Source: Tribonema minus (lineage: Eukaryota > Sar > Xanthophyceae > Tribonematales > Tribonemataceae). From it: a DNA stretch of 64,000 bases. Shown piece by piece: positions 46,901-59,000 of the stretch. The position numbers and the translations under genes were made by a program. Position 1 is the stretch's first letter, and each line of letters opens with the position of its first letter. The notes under the pieces were generated by a model. It was not told the DNA's origin. It made no database searches and saw only the letters and a program-made list of their open reading frames with translations. The DNA is taken from assembly GCA_017506865.1 (NCBI GenBank), contig JAFCMP010000079.1, positions 1,302,001 through 1,366,000 on the forward strand, in the 5' to 3' direction.

Positions 46901-48355
46901 ATTCACTTCGCAGGGGCGTGCGGCGGCAGCTGGCGCGCGTGGCAGTTTGTGCGCGGGGACCGGTACGCGTACGAATCGATTCGGCGCTCCCCCAGCGGCT
47001 CCTCCACGGGGAGCAGCTCCAAGGACATCGAGGCTGTGAGTCTTGTCACCCTTTGCCCCCACGTTCTGCGGTGGATGATGCCTGTGAACATGCGCTTGGG
47101 AACCTACGCAGCAGCTCCACAGGCGCGTGCTGCTGGCGCCAGGCGCGGCACTGAAGTCGCGCCGCGATGAGCATGCTCGTGTGCTGTGGTGCCTGGGCGT
47201 TTGCGCGTCGACAACCTGTGGTACGACGCTTGTTCGCGTTCTCAACGAGCAAAATGACCACACCCTCAGAGAGTCTCTCCTCCCATCTGCAGAGTTGAGG
47301 TTCGCCGGCTTCGTGCTCGCTGCTAGAGTGCTCTGGGTGGAAACGCGCCCCACGATCTCGTGTTTTGCCCGCAAGACATCACACTTTGTGAAAACGGCTT
47401 GGGCTGCGGATACACTAACCCTGCAGCGCGCTGGCTGCTCCGCTGTTGGCCTCGCAGGTAAAGCAGCACGGGACGACCAATACGCATCAGCAGGTCGTGA
47501 TCACACACGCGCCGCTGGTGCAGGAGTACACTGCGACGAATGGGAGAGACGGGCGGCCGGCAACAGGTGACGTGCATTTTGCCATCCGCATGCGCACCGC
47601 TGGCGGTGGCGGGTCGCTGCGCTGCGCGGATGCTGCTGAGCGGTGTTGTGCGTCGGCAGCTGCACTTCGCCTCGCCGATGTTCTGCTGCATGCCTCACCC
47701 CGAGCATATTCAGAAACCGCAAGTGCGGAATGCAGAGATGGGAGTTCCTTGCTGCTTGCCTCAATAATACACTACCATTTCAATAGTATGCTAGAAAAAC
47801 GAGTGCATACAAGGCCTGAAACGCAGTCGGGCTGCACTGCAGCAGAGGAGTCAGTCGCGTCTCATTGTGCATGGTTGCGTTTCAACCTGTGCATGGGGCG
47901 CAGGATGCTCGTCGTTTTCAAACTGTCGTTCCCATACAGTTTGCATCAGCATCGTTGAAGGATTCAAGGCGCGCTCGTGTGCCCGCCGGCATTGACAAGT
48001 CTGCACATTCACAAGTGTGCAGTTGCTCTTCCATCCAGTGCCCACCGTGCAGCATCTGCGCAGAGCACCTAGTGCATCGCGTCATCTGCGATTTGCAGAT
48101 GCCATGCACAGTGAGCATGAAGCTGCTGCCACGCACCGCCCTCTGCGGCAGCGCTCAGTCCACATGCATGCGCTGCCTCAATATGGCACCATCTTTTCAA
48201 CAATACCATTGGAACTGGTCTCTCATCGCCTCTGCCGCAGCACTGCATCGACACTCAAAACGCGTCCACTCGTCGACTGTCTATCTTCGCTTGCAGGCGT
48301 CCATCGGCTGGGCCCGCTTGTAGAAGGCGGCGAATCCGACGCCTCCATTAATTAA
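37566..48355 (+). CDS. Kelch-propeller single-span membrane protein (5' end not found, about 595 aa mapped)
   Basis: Exons: 37566-37638, 38255-38349, 39000-39069, 39800-40008, 40912-41057, 41776-41979, 42726-42867, 43491-43681, 44989-45137, 45835-45909, 46480-46621, 46914-47035, 47458-47566, 48297-48355 (TAA). Phases agree except between 43681 and 44989, where one small exon is probably missing. Kelch blades are clear: MPRTDMGAAVTNAAMYLVGG, DLVDVFAPNWTAAARLPS, HVVVAGG with YRATDTIDILRE, LPQPRFDMSSCCFKHICVFAGG, DRVDVWNGERWGWT, VHMVGFFAGG, GEVDVFNSTSLCWTSYK and GLAYVAGG. A Pro-rich linker leads to a membrane helix (VVYLMIAALALLVSYMVSAA), followed by basic residues (ILRRTEG) and a tail of about 120 aa with SPSGSSTGSSSKD. 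By the positive-inside rule the propeller is probably lumenal or extracellular. A signal peptide should lie upstream of 37566. Its introns carry at least six exon-echo arrays. Confidence 0.85.
40620..40911 (+). repeat. Acceptor-side exon echo of the kelch exon 40912
   Basis: A GCAG acceptor at 40687-40690 is followed by about 80 bp that repeat the exon head with high identity, in frame: EGVTQAGKVSVTNVLVQRLP then QRRFDM. The live exon reads EGVTRAGKVSVTNLPVQRLP. Copies are 221 bp apart and share an intron flank of CATTCATGAATTCATCCA. A 21-bp repeat (CCTCAACAGAAGGTCTGAC) also lies at 40826-40860. Confidence 0.9.
41330..41775 (+). repeat. Acceptor-side exon-echo array before the kelch exon 41776
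   Basis: The head CGACCGCGTGGACGTGTGGA...TCGGACCACACGCTG is echoed near 41605 (with a stop, GTGTGAAACGG), 41438 and 41336, at roughly 100-170 bp spacing. The linked intron block CCACAGTGACGCTAC...ACTTG is repeated as well. Confidence 0.8.
43200..43490 (+). repeat. Acceptor-side exon echo of the kelch exon 43491
   Basis: CAGCTGGACGGCATCGCCCT at 43319 repeats the exon head at 43488 (169 bp apart) and continues for about 80 bp. One G is missing from the GGCGGGG run, which shifts the frame. The intron part (ACCAACTTCAACTCCAA...CTCTCTGTGCGCG) is duplicated too. Confidence 0.85.
44733..44988 (+). repeat. Five-copy, 58-bp tandem array in which most units repeat an AG acceptor
   Basis: TCAGCCCTCATGCAGTCC-type units start at about 44733, 44791, 44831 (shortened), 44889 and 44947. 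Full units end TTGTCTGCGCAGATGCC or similar. The last unit carries the acceptor used at 44988/44989. Confidence 0.88.
45150..45325 (+). repeat. Donor-side exon echo of the kelch-gene exon 44989
   Basis: TTCAAGAACCCCCTGGAC...AAAGCCCGTAGCGGATCCGC at 45081 recurs at 45225, 144 bp apart. An intron block (ACTTCAAGTA...ATGCTCTGATTACAGCATGT) occurs at both about 45160 and 45306. The copy has lost the GTGAGC donor. Confidence 0.85.
46350..46479 (+). repeat. Acceptor-side exon echo of the membrane-span exon
   Basis: ACCAGGTGGTGTGCACCTGA at 46361 repeats the live ACCAGGTGGTGTACCTAATG at 46475. About 70 bp of the helix-coding sequence follow (CTGCTGGTGTCGTACACTGT against CTGCTGGTGTCGTACATGGT). An in-frame TGA disables the copy. 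Confidence 0.85.
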
Positions 48356-48957
48356 GCCCGCAGTTCCAGTGATTCGACGCGCGTCGATGCAGTATGGGCG
48401 CTGTGCACGCACGCACGCAAGCCCACAGAAGAATGTTTATACTTCGAGAAGTAGTGTATTGCGCCTTCGCCCCCTTGCATTGGCAGGGGGCAGTGGGGGG
48501 GGGGGTAGGGGGGAGTTGAGCAGGCATTTGGGGGGGTGCACTCCCGCCCCTTCCCCCCCCCCTTCCCCTCGGGTTATGTCCTTTGCTGTGATGTTCGCTC
48601 GCTTTGCGAGGCTACGGGTAGCATCATACTCTTGCAGCAGCGCCGCCCGCGTGATCGCCGCGCCGCATTGCGCGCACAACGGCCAAACGTGCACATTTTT
48701 GTCGGAAACAGCAGCAGCAGCAGCAGCAGCGCGGATGGTGGTGAATGAATACGGTCTCTGTGGCTCCAGTGGCTGCAAAAGTGACTTGGCGATGCCGCCT
48801 GCGGTTGATCGGCGCGCGCGGTCTCTGTTCATGTGCTCGTGCATCGATTGTGCGCGCGTTCACAATGCTGCATGCACATCGCTAATGGCCGCTTTGGTTT
48901 CAATCCTGAGACCTCGAGAGTTCGTTAGTCTTGCTTCAAGTTGGATTGTACCATTAC

Positions 48958-49085
48958 CCCGGAGTCTGAACTGGGGGACAGCGCCGTACAGCAGCTGCAG
49001 CTCGCGCAGCTCCTCCTCATGCTGCTTCAGGCGCGTGATGTCTATGGGCTCGGCGAAGTCATTTGCAATTGCGTCGCGTAGATGA
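48958..49085 (-). CDS. Isolated minus-strand exon candidate (helical, acidic), gene otherwise unresolved
   Basis: Between an AG acceptor (49086-49087) and a GTAATG donor (48951-48957) lie 128 bp that translate as HLRDAIANDFAEPIDITRLK, then QHEEELRELQLLYGAVPQFRLR. This is amphipathic and helix-forming, unlike the random frames around it. A further open segment on the same strand at about 48560-48780 (ending near VWPLCAQCGAAITRAALLQE) might be the next exon, but no junction in the right phase was found. The product is unknown, and the exon sits between the kelch 3' end and SINE-like copy C. Confidence 0.4.
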
Positions 49086-49728
49086 CTGCCGGTTCATGAA
49101 CGGCAATTGCCTCCACACAATATGCATCACGCGTCTTGCCGTGCATTTACAACTGCGGTGCGGCGTTTGTGAGTTGTTGCCATGCCTCAGGATGCAATAC
49201 CACCTCTCGACTGAAAGGCAGCAACAGCATGCCTCTGCTCTGCTGCTTGCTCTGAGGCTCAGACCAAAGCGGAGGCGCAATGACCCTCGTTTTGTGCCGC
49301 TACGCTTAGCTACAGCGACGGCGCTGATGCGAGAGGTTCGCCAGGCCAACAGCACGTGCACCTGCGCCAGCTGCTGCTGCGAATGCTGGCGCTTCATTGC
49401 TGTGGTGAAAGGCTGCTTCCTTCAAGGTATCATTGGAGTACTGCTGCGGCACACACACCTGTACCTGCGGACTACCACCCCTGGCGCCTTGATTTCAAGG
49501 GAGGTCCAATGGTAGTTTTTGTGCCAAACAGGAATAAAATGTGAACTTCACACATGCCTAGACTATACCACACACTTGCAGCACACAACACAGTCCCCAA
49601 AGTTCAGGTCACCTGCAAGTGACATTCAGGTCACCTGCAAGTGACATTGAGGCCACGTATCTGTGGTGTGGCTACAGCCTGAATCTATTGCAGCTTCCGC
49701 AGGGGGGCATTCAGGCAGATCACAGGTG

Positions 49729-49888
49729 AGTACTTTTTATTAATTGTCGCTCAGGGCGCGAAAAAGCCCAGTTGATGGTGTACATAACTTGATGCTGCTG
49801 TACGGAATCTGCATGTCGTGTAACTTTTGAAAGTGTCTCAACGACAACCACTCAAACGCCGCCGCCGCCAAATGGCATCTCTAGTACT
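49729..49888 (-). mobile_element. SINE-like retroposon, copy C, with 6-bp target-site duplication
   Basis: The element core is 49735-49882 (148 bp), reverse orientation. It is flanked by AGTACT at 49729-49734 and 49883-49888. It is more diverged internally than copies A and B, with GTTGATGGTGTACATAACTT replacing the corresponding segment. Its 5' end is about 10 bp shorter (AGAGATGCC against GGGAGGACCCCGAGATGCC). Confidence 0.78.
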
Positions 49889-50084
49889 TCAATCACAAAC
49901 TTCAATCGCTAGTTGAAGAACAAGGTGGAAAACGCATGCATGCTAAGAGGCCGCCTCCGCCTAGGGCAAGAGCGCAACATTGTAGTTCGATGACCAGCGG
50001 CGTTGTTTGCTGACGTGGCTCGTGTGAGAATACCAGCAAGACAGCCTCAAAGATATCGCTGGCGCTTGCGCAGACGACAGCAAG

Positions 50085-53000
50085 ATGTGGGGAAGCCTAG
50101 GGCGGCTTCAGAATGTCGGCCAGGGCGTTGGAGGTCTGCTACGAAGTGCTGTGGGGGAGGGAGCCAAGCTCTTGGAGCGCATGGATGGAGAGATGGACTC
50201 GTCTCTCAATCATGGTGACGGAGACAGTGAAGGGGACTACGAATCTGGAGGAGGGGAGGAGCCCGAGCTGCATGGCGAGCATGATGATGGCGATGCTGAT
50301 GATGGTCAGTGTCTCACACTACAGAAAATTCAAACCTGACTGATGTTCTGCCGCCCTTGCAACCATGACTTGATGCTGCCAGTTGTTGCAAGCGGCCTCA
50401 CAGCGTCAGCGATAAGATGCCATGAATCCACTGTTATGACGCCTGTGAATTTCATTGCATGTTTGCAACAGCCTATGCTGTTGACCGCAGCCATCACCAT
50501 GTGGCGGACATGCAGCGCACTACGCGCGCATCGCTGATGCCGATTACTGCTCGTGCTCCAATTCATTAATGCTGATGCGCCCTCAAGTGTGCTACATCGA
50601 ACGTATCGCCAAATCCACTTGATGCGCAATTCATTTCAACAATGTAGGTGTCTGGTACCCTCAGAGCTGAATCAGGTCACCTGCCCGCCATTCATGGTGC
50701 GGGACGCCTGTGTCATCCAAGTTTGAACGGTAGCAGGAGGATCACTCGCAGGTGTCAGTCAGATGCCTGCAGAGGCCTGTGTCGTCCTACGCACTCATCT
50801 TTGTTGTAAACGGCAACGCAGCAAGGAAGACTGTGCATGTGCGACCCTGAACGTGTGCTTTGCCATATCAGCACTTGCAGCAAGCTGGTGCTGTTAGGGT
50901 TAGTGTTAGGGTTGAGGTTAGGTTACGTAAGCGAAGAGGTGCATCAGCGCCACCCTTGTCGCTCGGTCATGGCAGTGCCTGACCTCATGACCAATGTGAC
51001 GACACTTGTGATGTAGATTGCACAGTTTCAGCAGCTTCTCAGCATGCGCAGCCCCGGTCGCTCAAAGCCTTCCTGTCATGTGTGCGGGTCACTAAAACCT
51101 TGCCGAATGCGAACGCGCTCAGCGGCCTCCGCACTCCACCAGCCAAGACCACATCTCGCTCATTATACACGGCCATCGCGTCGGCGCAGTCGCTGCAGTT
51201 ATTCAGCGCTGTGTCTACCGCTCATGCGCGTCTCACCTGCCACTTCATGTGCAGGCGCGAGCGCTGCCCTGGAATTGCGGAAGCGAGCACCTGATGACGC
51301 CGCAGCGGCCACGATTCAGGGGCTGGAACCGGGCTCGGAGGCGTATGAGTGGGTGCAGGAGCAGCTGGCGCGGCTGCAGGACGCACACGCGCTGTTGCTG
51401 ACACAGAAGGTGCCGAATTGGGGCTTGTGCTGAGCACTAAAATGATTTAAACAACTTCAACTTGTGTGGTGCGAGGGCAGCTGTGCCCGCGACGGGTGCC
51501 AGGCCCATGAATATTGTTGTCGGGATCGTGATGTCGTTTTTTCTTCAATTTGTAATCTGTTTCTTAGCATGCCCTCTGAATATTGCCCCTGCCTGGCCGT
51601 CACAGAGGCGCCACATTGCTCAGCAGGCGTGCCGCACGCTCATGGACACATCTCGTCAAAAGTGCGATTACTGAGCCGCTGGCCAAGCGCAAGCGCTCGC
51701 GATGTGGGGCTGGCATACACCCCCTGTCACACACAAACACACAGACGCTCTGATGGTCTGGCGCGTTCTGACGGCAGTGCTCAACATATTTGTATGCGGG
51801 CCCGGTTCGCAGGATCAGGAGGCCGGCAAGCTCAGGGCGCAGCTGCGCGCGGCGCGGCGGCGCGAGCGTGATGCGGCCACCTCTGCGGAGGAGCAGATGA
51901 GGGAGGTGCTCGATCTTCTCAAGGTGAGGGCATGCATGTACGCAGCACGCGCGCATGTAGGTACTCAACTGGTGAGGGCGTGTATGTAATGCAGCACGCG
52001 GGGTATGTAGGTATTGAGCGTGAGGGCTATTGAGCGTGAGGGCATGTATGTATGCAGAACGCAGGTATGTATGCAGCACATGGGGTATGTAGGTACTTAG
52101 GTGAGGGCACACATGTATGCCGGTGCTGTGCCGGGTATGTAGGTACTGAGCCGCAGAAGATGCGTCTACTGGCGTCTGCGGCTCCGCTGGGGTCATGGGA
52201 ACGGCATGCGAGAGATGCTGTGCAGGGCGGGCCTTGCTCCAGCCGAGTGCTGCTTTGTCAGCATGACGTGCACATAAGCGGAGCACTGCTGTGGCAGCGT
52301 GGCGCCACAGTGTGCGCCCACCAAACCACCTTCGCAGCGCGTCGGAGCAGCACTGTGCTACTTGACGCTTGAACGGCGCCAGTCCCATGCACCGCAGGGT
52401 GCGCCACCGTAGAGTACGCACGTATTGTGCGTTTGTACTCGGTATAAGCAGAGTGTGCACCGCTGGCAAACCCTAACCCTACTAAGCGCAGCGGCAGCGT
52501 GATTGCCTGCGCTGTGTGTCACTTGCGCGAATGTGCCTGTAACAGCAGAGGCTGAAGCGCTCGCAGGCGCTGAGCATGCACCTCAAGTCGCTTTTGCCGC
52601 AAACACCGGGTCAGCGAGGCTGCGACAGCAAGGGCCGCAGTGACCAGCAGACGCTCATAATCGTTGCGGTGGTGTTTTTATTCTGAGTGACACTAGGGCT
52701 ACAGCGACTGGCAGCAGAAGTGTCACAGTGGTGCGGTTTTCCTTGCGTGGTGCTGTATACTTATCACACAATGTGGGCGCTCGCAGGGCACCCGCTCAGC
52801 AGCCGCGGCAAAGGAGCAGGAGCTAGCGGAGGTGAAGAGCAGGCTCGCCGAGGTGCGCGTAGAGCTTCATGCAACCATGAATGTGTTCATGAATTGTGAT
52901 GGGACGATGGGATGACAGGTGCATACATAGTACCTGCCGCAGCACTCGTTGCCTCCTATTGATCGTGGGTACGTCGCCGTCAGTACCGTACGCGCTCTGA

Positions 53001-56000
53001 ATCCGCGTGCGCCGCTGCCGTTGCACGCCTCCGCCATTGCGTGCCCACGCTCGCACGCGGCAGGCAGTACGTGCTTTTGCGAAGAGTATGTTCGCGCATC
53101 TCGTGCCGCCGCGCTTGTTTCTCTTCCCCAAGCACTTCCAGGGTACCCCCGCAAGGGGTGGTCAGACGCGCGTCGAGCGCTGCCATATCTCATCACTGCA
53201 TGAGGTTTGTATAGGTATGTAGCCAGGCTTGAAACTCACCATTTGCATGCCTCTGGGCCCCGCATACGCTGCGCACCAGTGCCACTTCTGCAGTGCATGT
53301 TGCTTGCGTGGTACCATTGTGGGCGCTTGCAAAAGTGCATACTTAAGCGCGAAGCGCTTTTCGTAAGTGCTGCTGCGATTATGCTCATGCAGCGGTGACC
53401 CTGGCCTTGCCACGCTGCGTCGCAGTCCGAGATGGAGTCTGGCGCGCTGCAGGAGGCGTTGGACATGGCCGTGCAGCGTCTGCAGGCAAGTGCGCGAGCG
53501 CTGCTGCGTTGGTACACTTGAGCGCTGCTGCAGTACACTTGGGCGCTGCTGTGGCAGTACACTTGAGCGCTGCTGCAGTATACTTGAGCGCGATGTCGCA
53601 AGCGCTGTGTTGCGGTACACTCGCATCACGCTTGAGCACTGTTGTGTTACGCGCTGCTGTGGTACACTTGCAGTACACTTGAGCACTGTTACAGTACACT
53701 TGAGCGCCATCACAGTACACTCGAGCGCTTGTGCGGTACGCCTAAGCGTTGCTGCGGTACACTTGAGCGCTGCTGCAGTACACTTGAGCGCTGCTGCGGT
53801 ACACTTGAGTGCGCTGTCGCAGCGCAAGCGCCGTGCGGTACCCTTGCAGTACGGTTGAGCTGCTGCAGTACACTTGAAGTACACTTGGCACTGTTGCGGT
53901 ACACTTGAGCGCCATTACAGTACACTTGAGCGCCTGTGCAGTACGCCTCAGCGTTGCTGCGGTACGCTTGAGTGCTCCCGCAGTACACTTAGAGCGCAGC
54001 TGTAGTACACCTGAGCACAGCTGCAGTACACCATGGCAGTTTGGCATCTCACGCTGTCTGCTGCCGGCGGCGGTGGCTGCACTGGCGTCCCTGCTTGTAG
54101 CACATCCCTGCACCTGCAGCTGTCTGCGCGGGCATTAAGCAGACGCAGCGCCTGTGAGGCCTGCACGCATCAGTGCGCGCGCGCTCAAACGCCTGTGTGG
54201 ATGACTTCATCAGTTGGCCAGCGCATTGTCAATGTGCCTTGAGTGCCACCTTTCGCCGACCAGAGATCGTAATGCCGGCTCTGCGGCGCTCGCCGCCTGC
54301 ATCAGCAGTGGGCGCCACTTGGCACAGGGCGAGAATGGGTGCGGTGCGCTGCGCTGAGCACTGCCGCTGTGCTGAGCAGCGATAATGACACTTGCTGCCG
54401 CCGCTGCTGCTGCTGCTGCTGCTGCTGCTGCCGCTGCTGCTTATGCTGCTGCTGCCGCTGCCGCCGCTGCTGCTGCCGCTCTCCACCGCGCAGGCGCAAC
54501 TGGCGGATGAGCGCAAAATGGCCGAGTCAGACAAGGTGAGACACGCTGGTGCCCATTCACCTATGACGGCCTCGCCTGATGTCAGTATGTATATACATAT
54601 CATAATGCAGTATGTCAGACGTGACATGGACCATGCCAGTTGATGACAGGCGTCATAAAGAGTGAAATCAAGTGTGAGAAGCAAGACAGCGGCCCGCCAT
54701 GCAACAAGGGACTGCGCACGTGTACATGATTCGACGTGCACCATACTTGCTATACGACGCCCTTGGGATCATCTGCGCCTGTGCCTCACTGCATTCATGC
54801 ACGGCATGTGTCAGGCGGTGGCACCTTCAAGGGACGTGACGCCCGCTAGCCCACACCTTCACCATGTGAATCTTATCGTGTATGCATCGCGTGCAACATG
54901 ACTCGTGTTGACTCAGCGCGACATGTGTAGACTCTGCGGAGCCTGCAGCCTGCAGCCTCAGTACACATGCGTGGATGTGTGTATACGGCACACAACACGT
55001 TTTTCTGTGTGACAGTGCGGTTTTCTGCGTGTGACGACGCCGCTCATTGCGCTGCGCGCTGCCGCGCCCGCGCCGCCGCCGCAGATGGGCCTCGCGCAGA
55101 CCGTGGAGCTGCTGCAGAGGGAGCTGCAGGAGCGCACGGTAGCTGCTCAGCAGCAGCAGCAGCAGCAGCAGCGCAGCAGCAGCGACGCGCAGGTATGTGC
55201 CGCGGCTCACTAAGGTCAGCGCCTGATGCCGCTGTGTGCTGCAGTCATCGCCAGGCCTGTATGTCGTGCGGTCTATCCGTGCCAGTGGTAGTTGCTGTCA
55301 ACACCAGCATGACGCGTCAGCATATGTACAGTCCATATTGTGTACGATAAGTGAACTGCGGCAGTGCACAGCAGCAGCAGCAGCAGCAACGGCAGCGGCG
55401 GCGGCGAGCGGCAGGGGCAGCAGTTGTGACGGTTCATCGGGCAAGCCTGCCTCGACAAGTGCCAAGGCGTCGGCTCGCACAGCGAACGTGTGCCGGGCCG
55501 GTGAGGCGGCGCTATTATTTTCGTTATCATTTTAATTTTTAAGAGCACACCCACCGTATTTGACTCCTGACAATTCTGCAGTCGATCGCTTCAAGGGTCA
55601 GGGTCTGCATTGATTTTGTGCTTTGCCGTCAGCTGCGTGTGCACACACGGCGCCACCATATGATGCGCCCTTCCCCTCTCACTTCACCTGCGCTCGCCAT
55701 TGGCATACGCAGCCACCCGCAGCCCCCGGCGACGCCGACGCTGCTGCTGTTCAGGAGGAGCTCGCCGAGCTCATGGCCGAGAAGGTGCGTCGGTTACGTG
55801 GCGGTTACGCATTGGTGACGCTCCGCACTAAGCCCAATGCTACGGTACATGTTGACTGCAGAAGTGCGGCGCGCACCAGCAGCTGTCGCAGCTGCCTGCT
55901 CGGCGATGCTCGTCGTGGTACCAAGGGCTGTTTTCTGGTGACTGCAGCTGTGAGCGGTACTGCTACGGAGTCTCTGCGATGTTGAGAGAGTGCCTGTGCG

Positions 56001-59000
56001 AGCGCTGCTATGCCGCCGCTGAGTGCTGCATCCTGTCCCCAGACTTGAAGTCAGGGTTGAAGTATGTAGATCCAACTCACACCCACAGTAGCCAGGTGTT
56101 TCAGAGGGAAACGTATCTCTTCTGTTGCAAGGCGGCACGGCACAAACAGTCGGCTGGGTGTATGTATGCAAAGCTGCTGCCATTACTGCGCCTGGCATCG
56201 CCGATGGTGTCCAACCTCAACACCTCCTTGTACGCCCCCAACGTGGTGACACACCTCTGGGATCAATAACATATACTGCTGCCCTGCTCAGGGCGCGGTG
56301 GAGCGGGACCTCCGCGTGGCGCTGCAGCAGCTGGAGGCCGCGCGCGCCGGCGCCGAGGCAGCGGCGCAGCAGCTGGAGGAGGCGCGGAGCGATGCTGCAC
56401 ATGCTGAGGCTGCGCAGACGGACTTGAAACGCCTGGTCGAGATGACGAGGTGCGTTGGGAAATGAATGTACATGCGATTGTGGGGGATGGTGGCCACAGT
56501 GATGACCTGTCGCGTCGTGGAAGGGCTTCAGCACACATGCTGAGGTGCATTTGGAAATGAAGGTACGTGTGTACGGTGGGGGGAGGGGGGGGGGGGTGTG
56601 TGATGGTGGTCACAGGGATGTTTGTCGCGTTGTGGGAGGGCTTCAGCTGCAGCACGCTGCGGCACCCGCGCATCGGTTCACGACCGGCCAGCAGGCGCGT
56701 GCAACATGCTTTTAAGAGGGGCAATTACGGGCGCAACTTGAAATCCAGGCTCACGTACCCAACCTGCATTCGTCACGTGCTGCGGCGCAGGGACACGCTC
56801 GACGACGCGCGCGAGCAGGTGGCGCAAGTGGCAGAGGAGCGCGACGTCGCGGCGGCGGAGGCAGCGGCGGCGCGCGCGGATGCGGCAGCGGCGCGGCAGC
56901 AGCGCGACGACGCTCTGTCAGAGTACGAAGCCTCTGCGCAAGGTGCGCAATCTCTGTTTTGGACGAGTGGGGGGCACTGTTCTCTTTCTTTGTCGTGTGG
57001 TGATTAAGCGTATGGACACAAAGTATGTGCGCCACAGCGGATGCTCATTCGCAGGGCTGGCATGTATGTACCCGCGGTGCGGAGCGCACTTGTTGATGCG
57101 CTGTGAGGTGACCTGTTGTCGTCCGCGGCAGCAGCCGGAGAGAGCGCCGCAAAGCGCTGCGGAGGGGAATTTCTCAGCGTTGTGGCATTCTCCAACGGCC
57201 GTGTGCCGTGATGCTTGCTTCTACGCGTTGCTGCAGATGCGGGTGCGGTGTGGGTCAGGTTCAGGGTGAGGGCTAGGGTTCCGTGTGGGTCTGCCGGTTC
57301 GCACCGGTGGACTGCACGTGCTTTCTTTACGTGACATGTCAAGATCCTGCTCTCTTTGAGTGTGCTCTCAGTTTTAGATATTAGCACTGGACCGCGCCCC
57401 ACCTGTACGTTGTAACTTCGGAACCATGAATTGTTGCATGTGTGCGTGTTCGGCGGCGGCCTCTCCAGTCCATCACTTGGAAGTTCAAGTCTGCAAGCAG
57501 GCTATTTCGTCTTGTGGTTGCACTTCAAGTTGAGCGCCCATCCGCCTCGCCCTGACCATATGATAACATGCAGTAGATTCAGGATGTTGCGCCTGTGCCT
57601 TGCCTGCGGTGTTGCGGTCCCTGTGCAGCCTTCGCCGCGCAGCTGCACGAGGTGGCGCAGCAGCAATCTTCAAGTGGTGACGCTCAGCCAGCGGAACTGC
57701 TGGCCAGCAGGGGTGAGTGCGCGGCGCTCCATTTGTAAGGCTGATGGTGATTCCCCTGGCAGGCGCACATTGCAATCATGCTCTGACTGCCGGCAAGCCC
57801 GTCATTTAACATCAAGTTGAACTTCAACCAAAATTGTCACTTTCAACATGAAAAGTCACTCCACCTTCAACGAGTCGCTATTTCTGCACTACGCGCGGGC
57901 TGCACGCGCTGTGAGCATATTGCATGTCTGCAGACACATGTCGAAGAGCCTCATGGCACTCCAAGACGTGTTGCGATGCCATTTCAAGTACATCCTGTCT
58001 GACGCCTCAAAAATCAAGTGCGCTGCAGAGGCAGAGCTTGAGAGCCAGCTGCAGCACAGAGGGCGGCGACACGCGCGTACGCGAACTTGAAGTACATTCT
58101 TGAAAAGTAAAGTGTGCCGCAGAGCTCCAGAGCCAGCTGCAGTACAGACAACGGTGACGTGCACTGCACGTACACGCATGGTCTGTCTTCACAGACCACT
58201 GCTACCCCCCCCGTTGTCGCAGATGCTGCACTGGCGCGCATCGCGGAGCTCGAGGGCCAGCTGCAGCAGGAAGCAGTGCAAGGCGACAGCGCAGCCGCTG
58301 CTGCAGAGGCTACTGCCTACGCGGACGCGCTGCAGGCTGCTCTTGCGGACGCTGAGCGCAGGCTGCAGGAGCAGGGGGAGCAGTGCTCGGTCAGGACTCA
58401 CGACTTGCAGCTGCAGGTGAGTACGAGTCTCGCTGCTGATGCGGATTGTGCAAGACCAGTAGGCACTGCAGGTGAGTATGAGACTTGATGCGTAAACCGC
58501 ATGGTGCATGTGCAGCGGGCAGCCGGGCGCTGCACTGGGACATGAATGTTCAACACTTGAAGTTGCGCTCTGAGTTAGAGACCTGCTCTCATAGCACACG
58601 TGTGTTTGGGCCTGAAATGAGCTTGACATGGCAGAATTGCTGATGGAAGGCCACAATGGTGATGTGCAACTCAGGTGTGCTGGCTGATACAACGCAGCCA
58701 CAAGAGCCTGCTTGCAGCTAGGCTGATCTTCAACCTGAAGGCACCAGTGTTGCTCAAAAGCGTGAAATTGATGGTTTCAATCCGCGCGGTCCTAGCGTCA
58801 CGTGCCGCGTGGCGCACAGCACATGACGCACACTACGCTCGCTCGTTCCTCTCACTGCCAGGTGGAGGGCCTCGCGTCAGCGCTCGAGGAGGCGTCCGCA
58901 ACGGCGGCGCAGCTGGAAACGGAAGCGCTACCGCAGGAAGCGGCGCTCCGCGCGGCAGCAGAGGCGGAGGCAGCGTCTCTGCGCGCCGCGCTGGAGGCCG

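Noticed and set aside
48369..49085. 238-codon plus-strand frame after the kelch gene
   Set aside because: Largely antisense to the better minus-strand exon candidate and to a GCA repeat. Ser/Arg/Cys-rich without domain.
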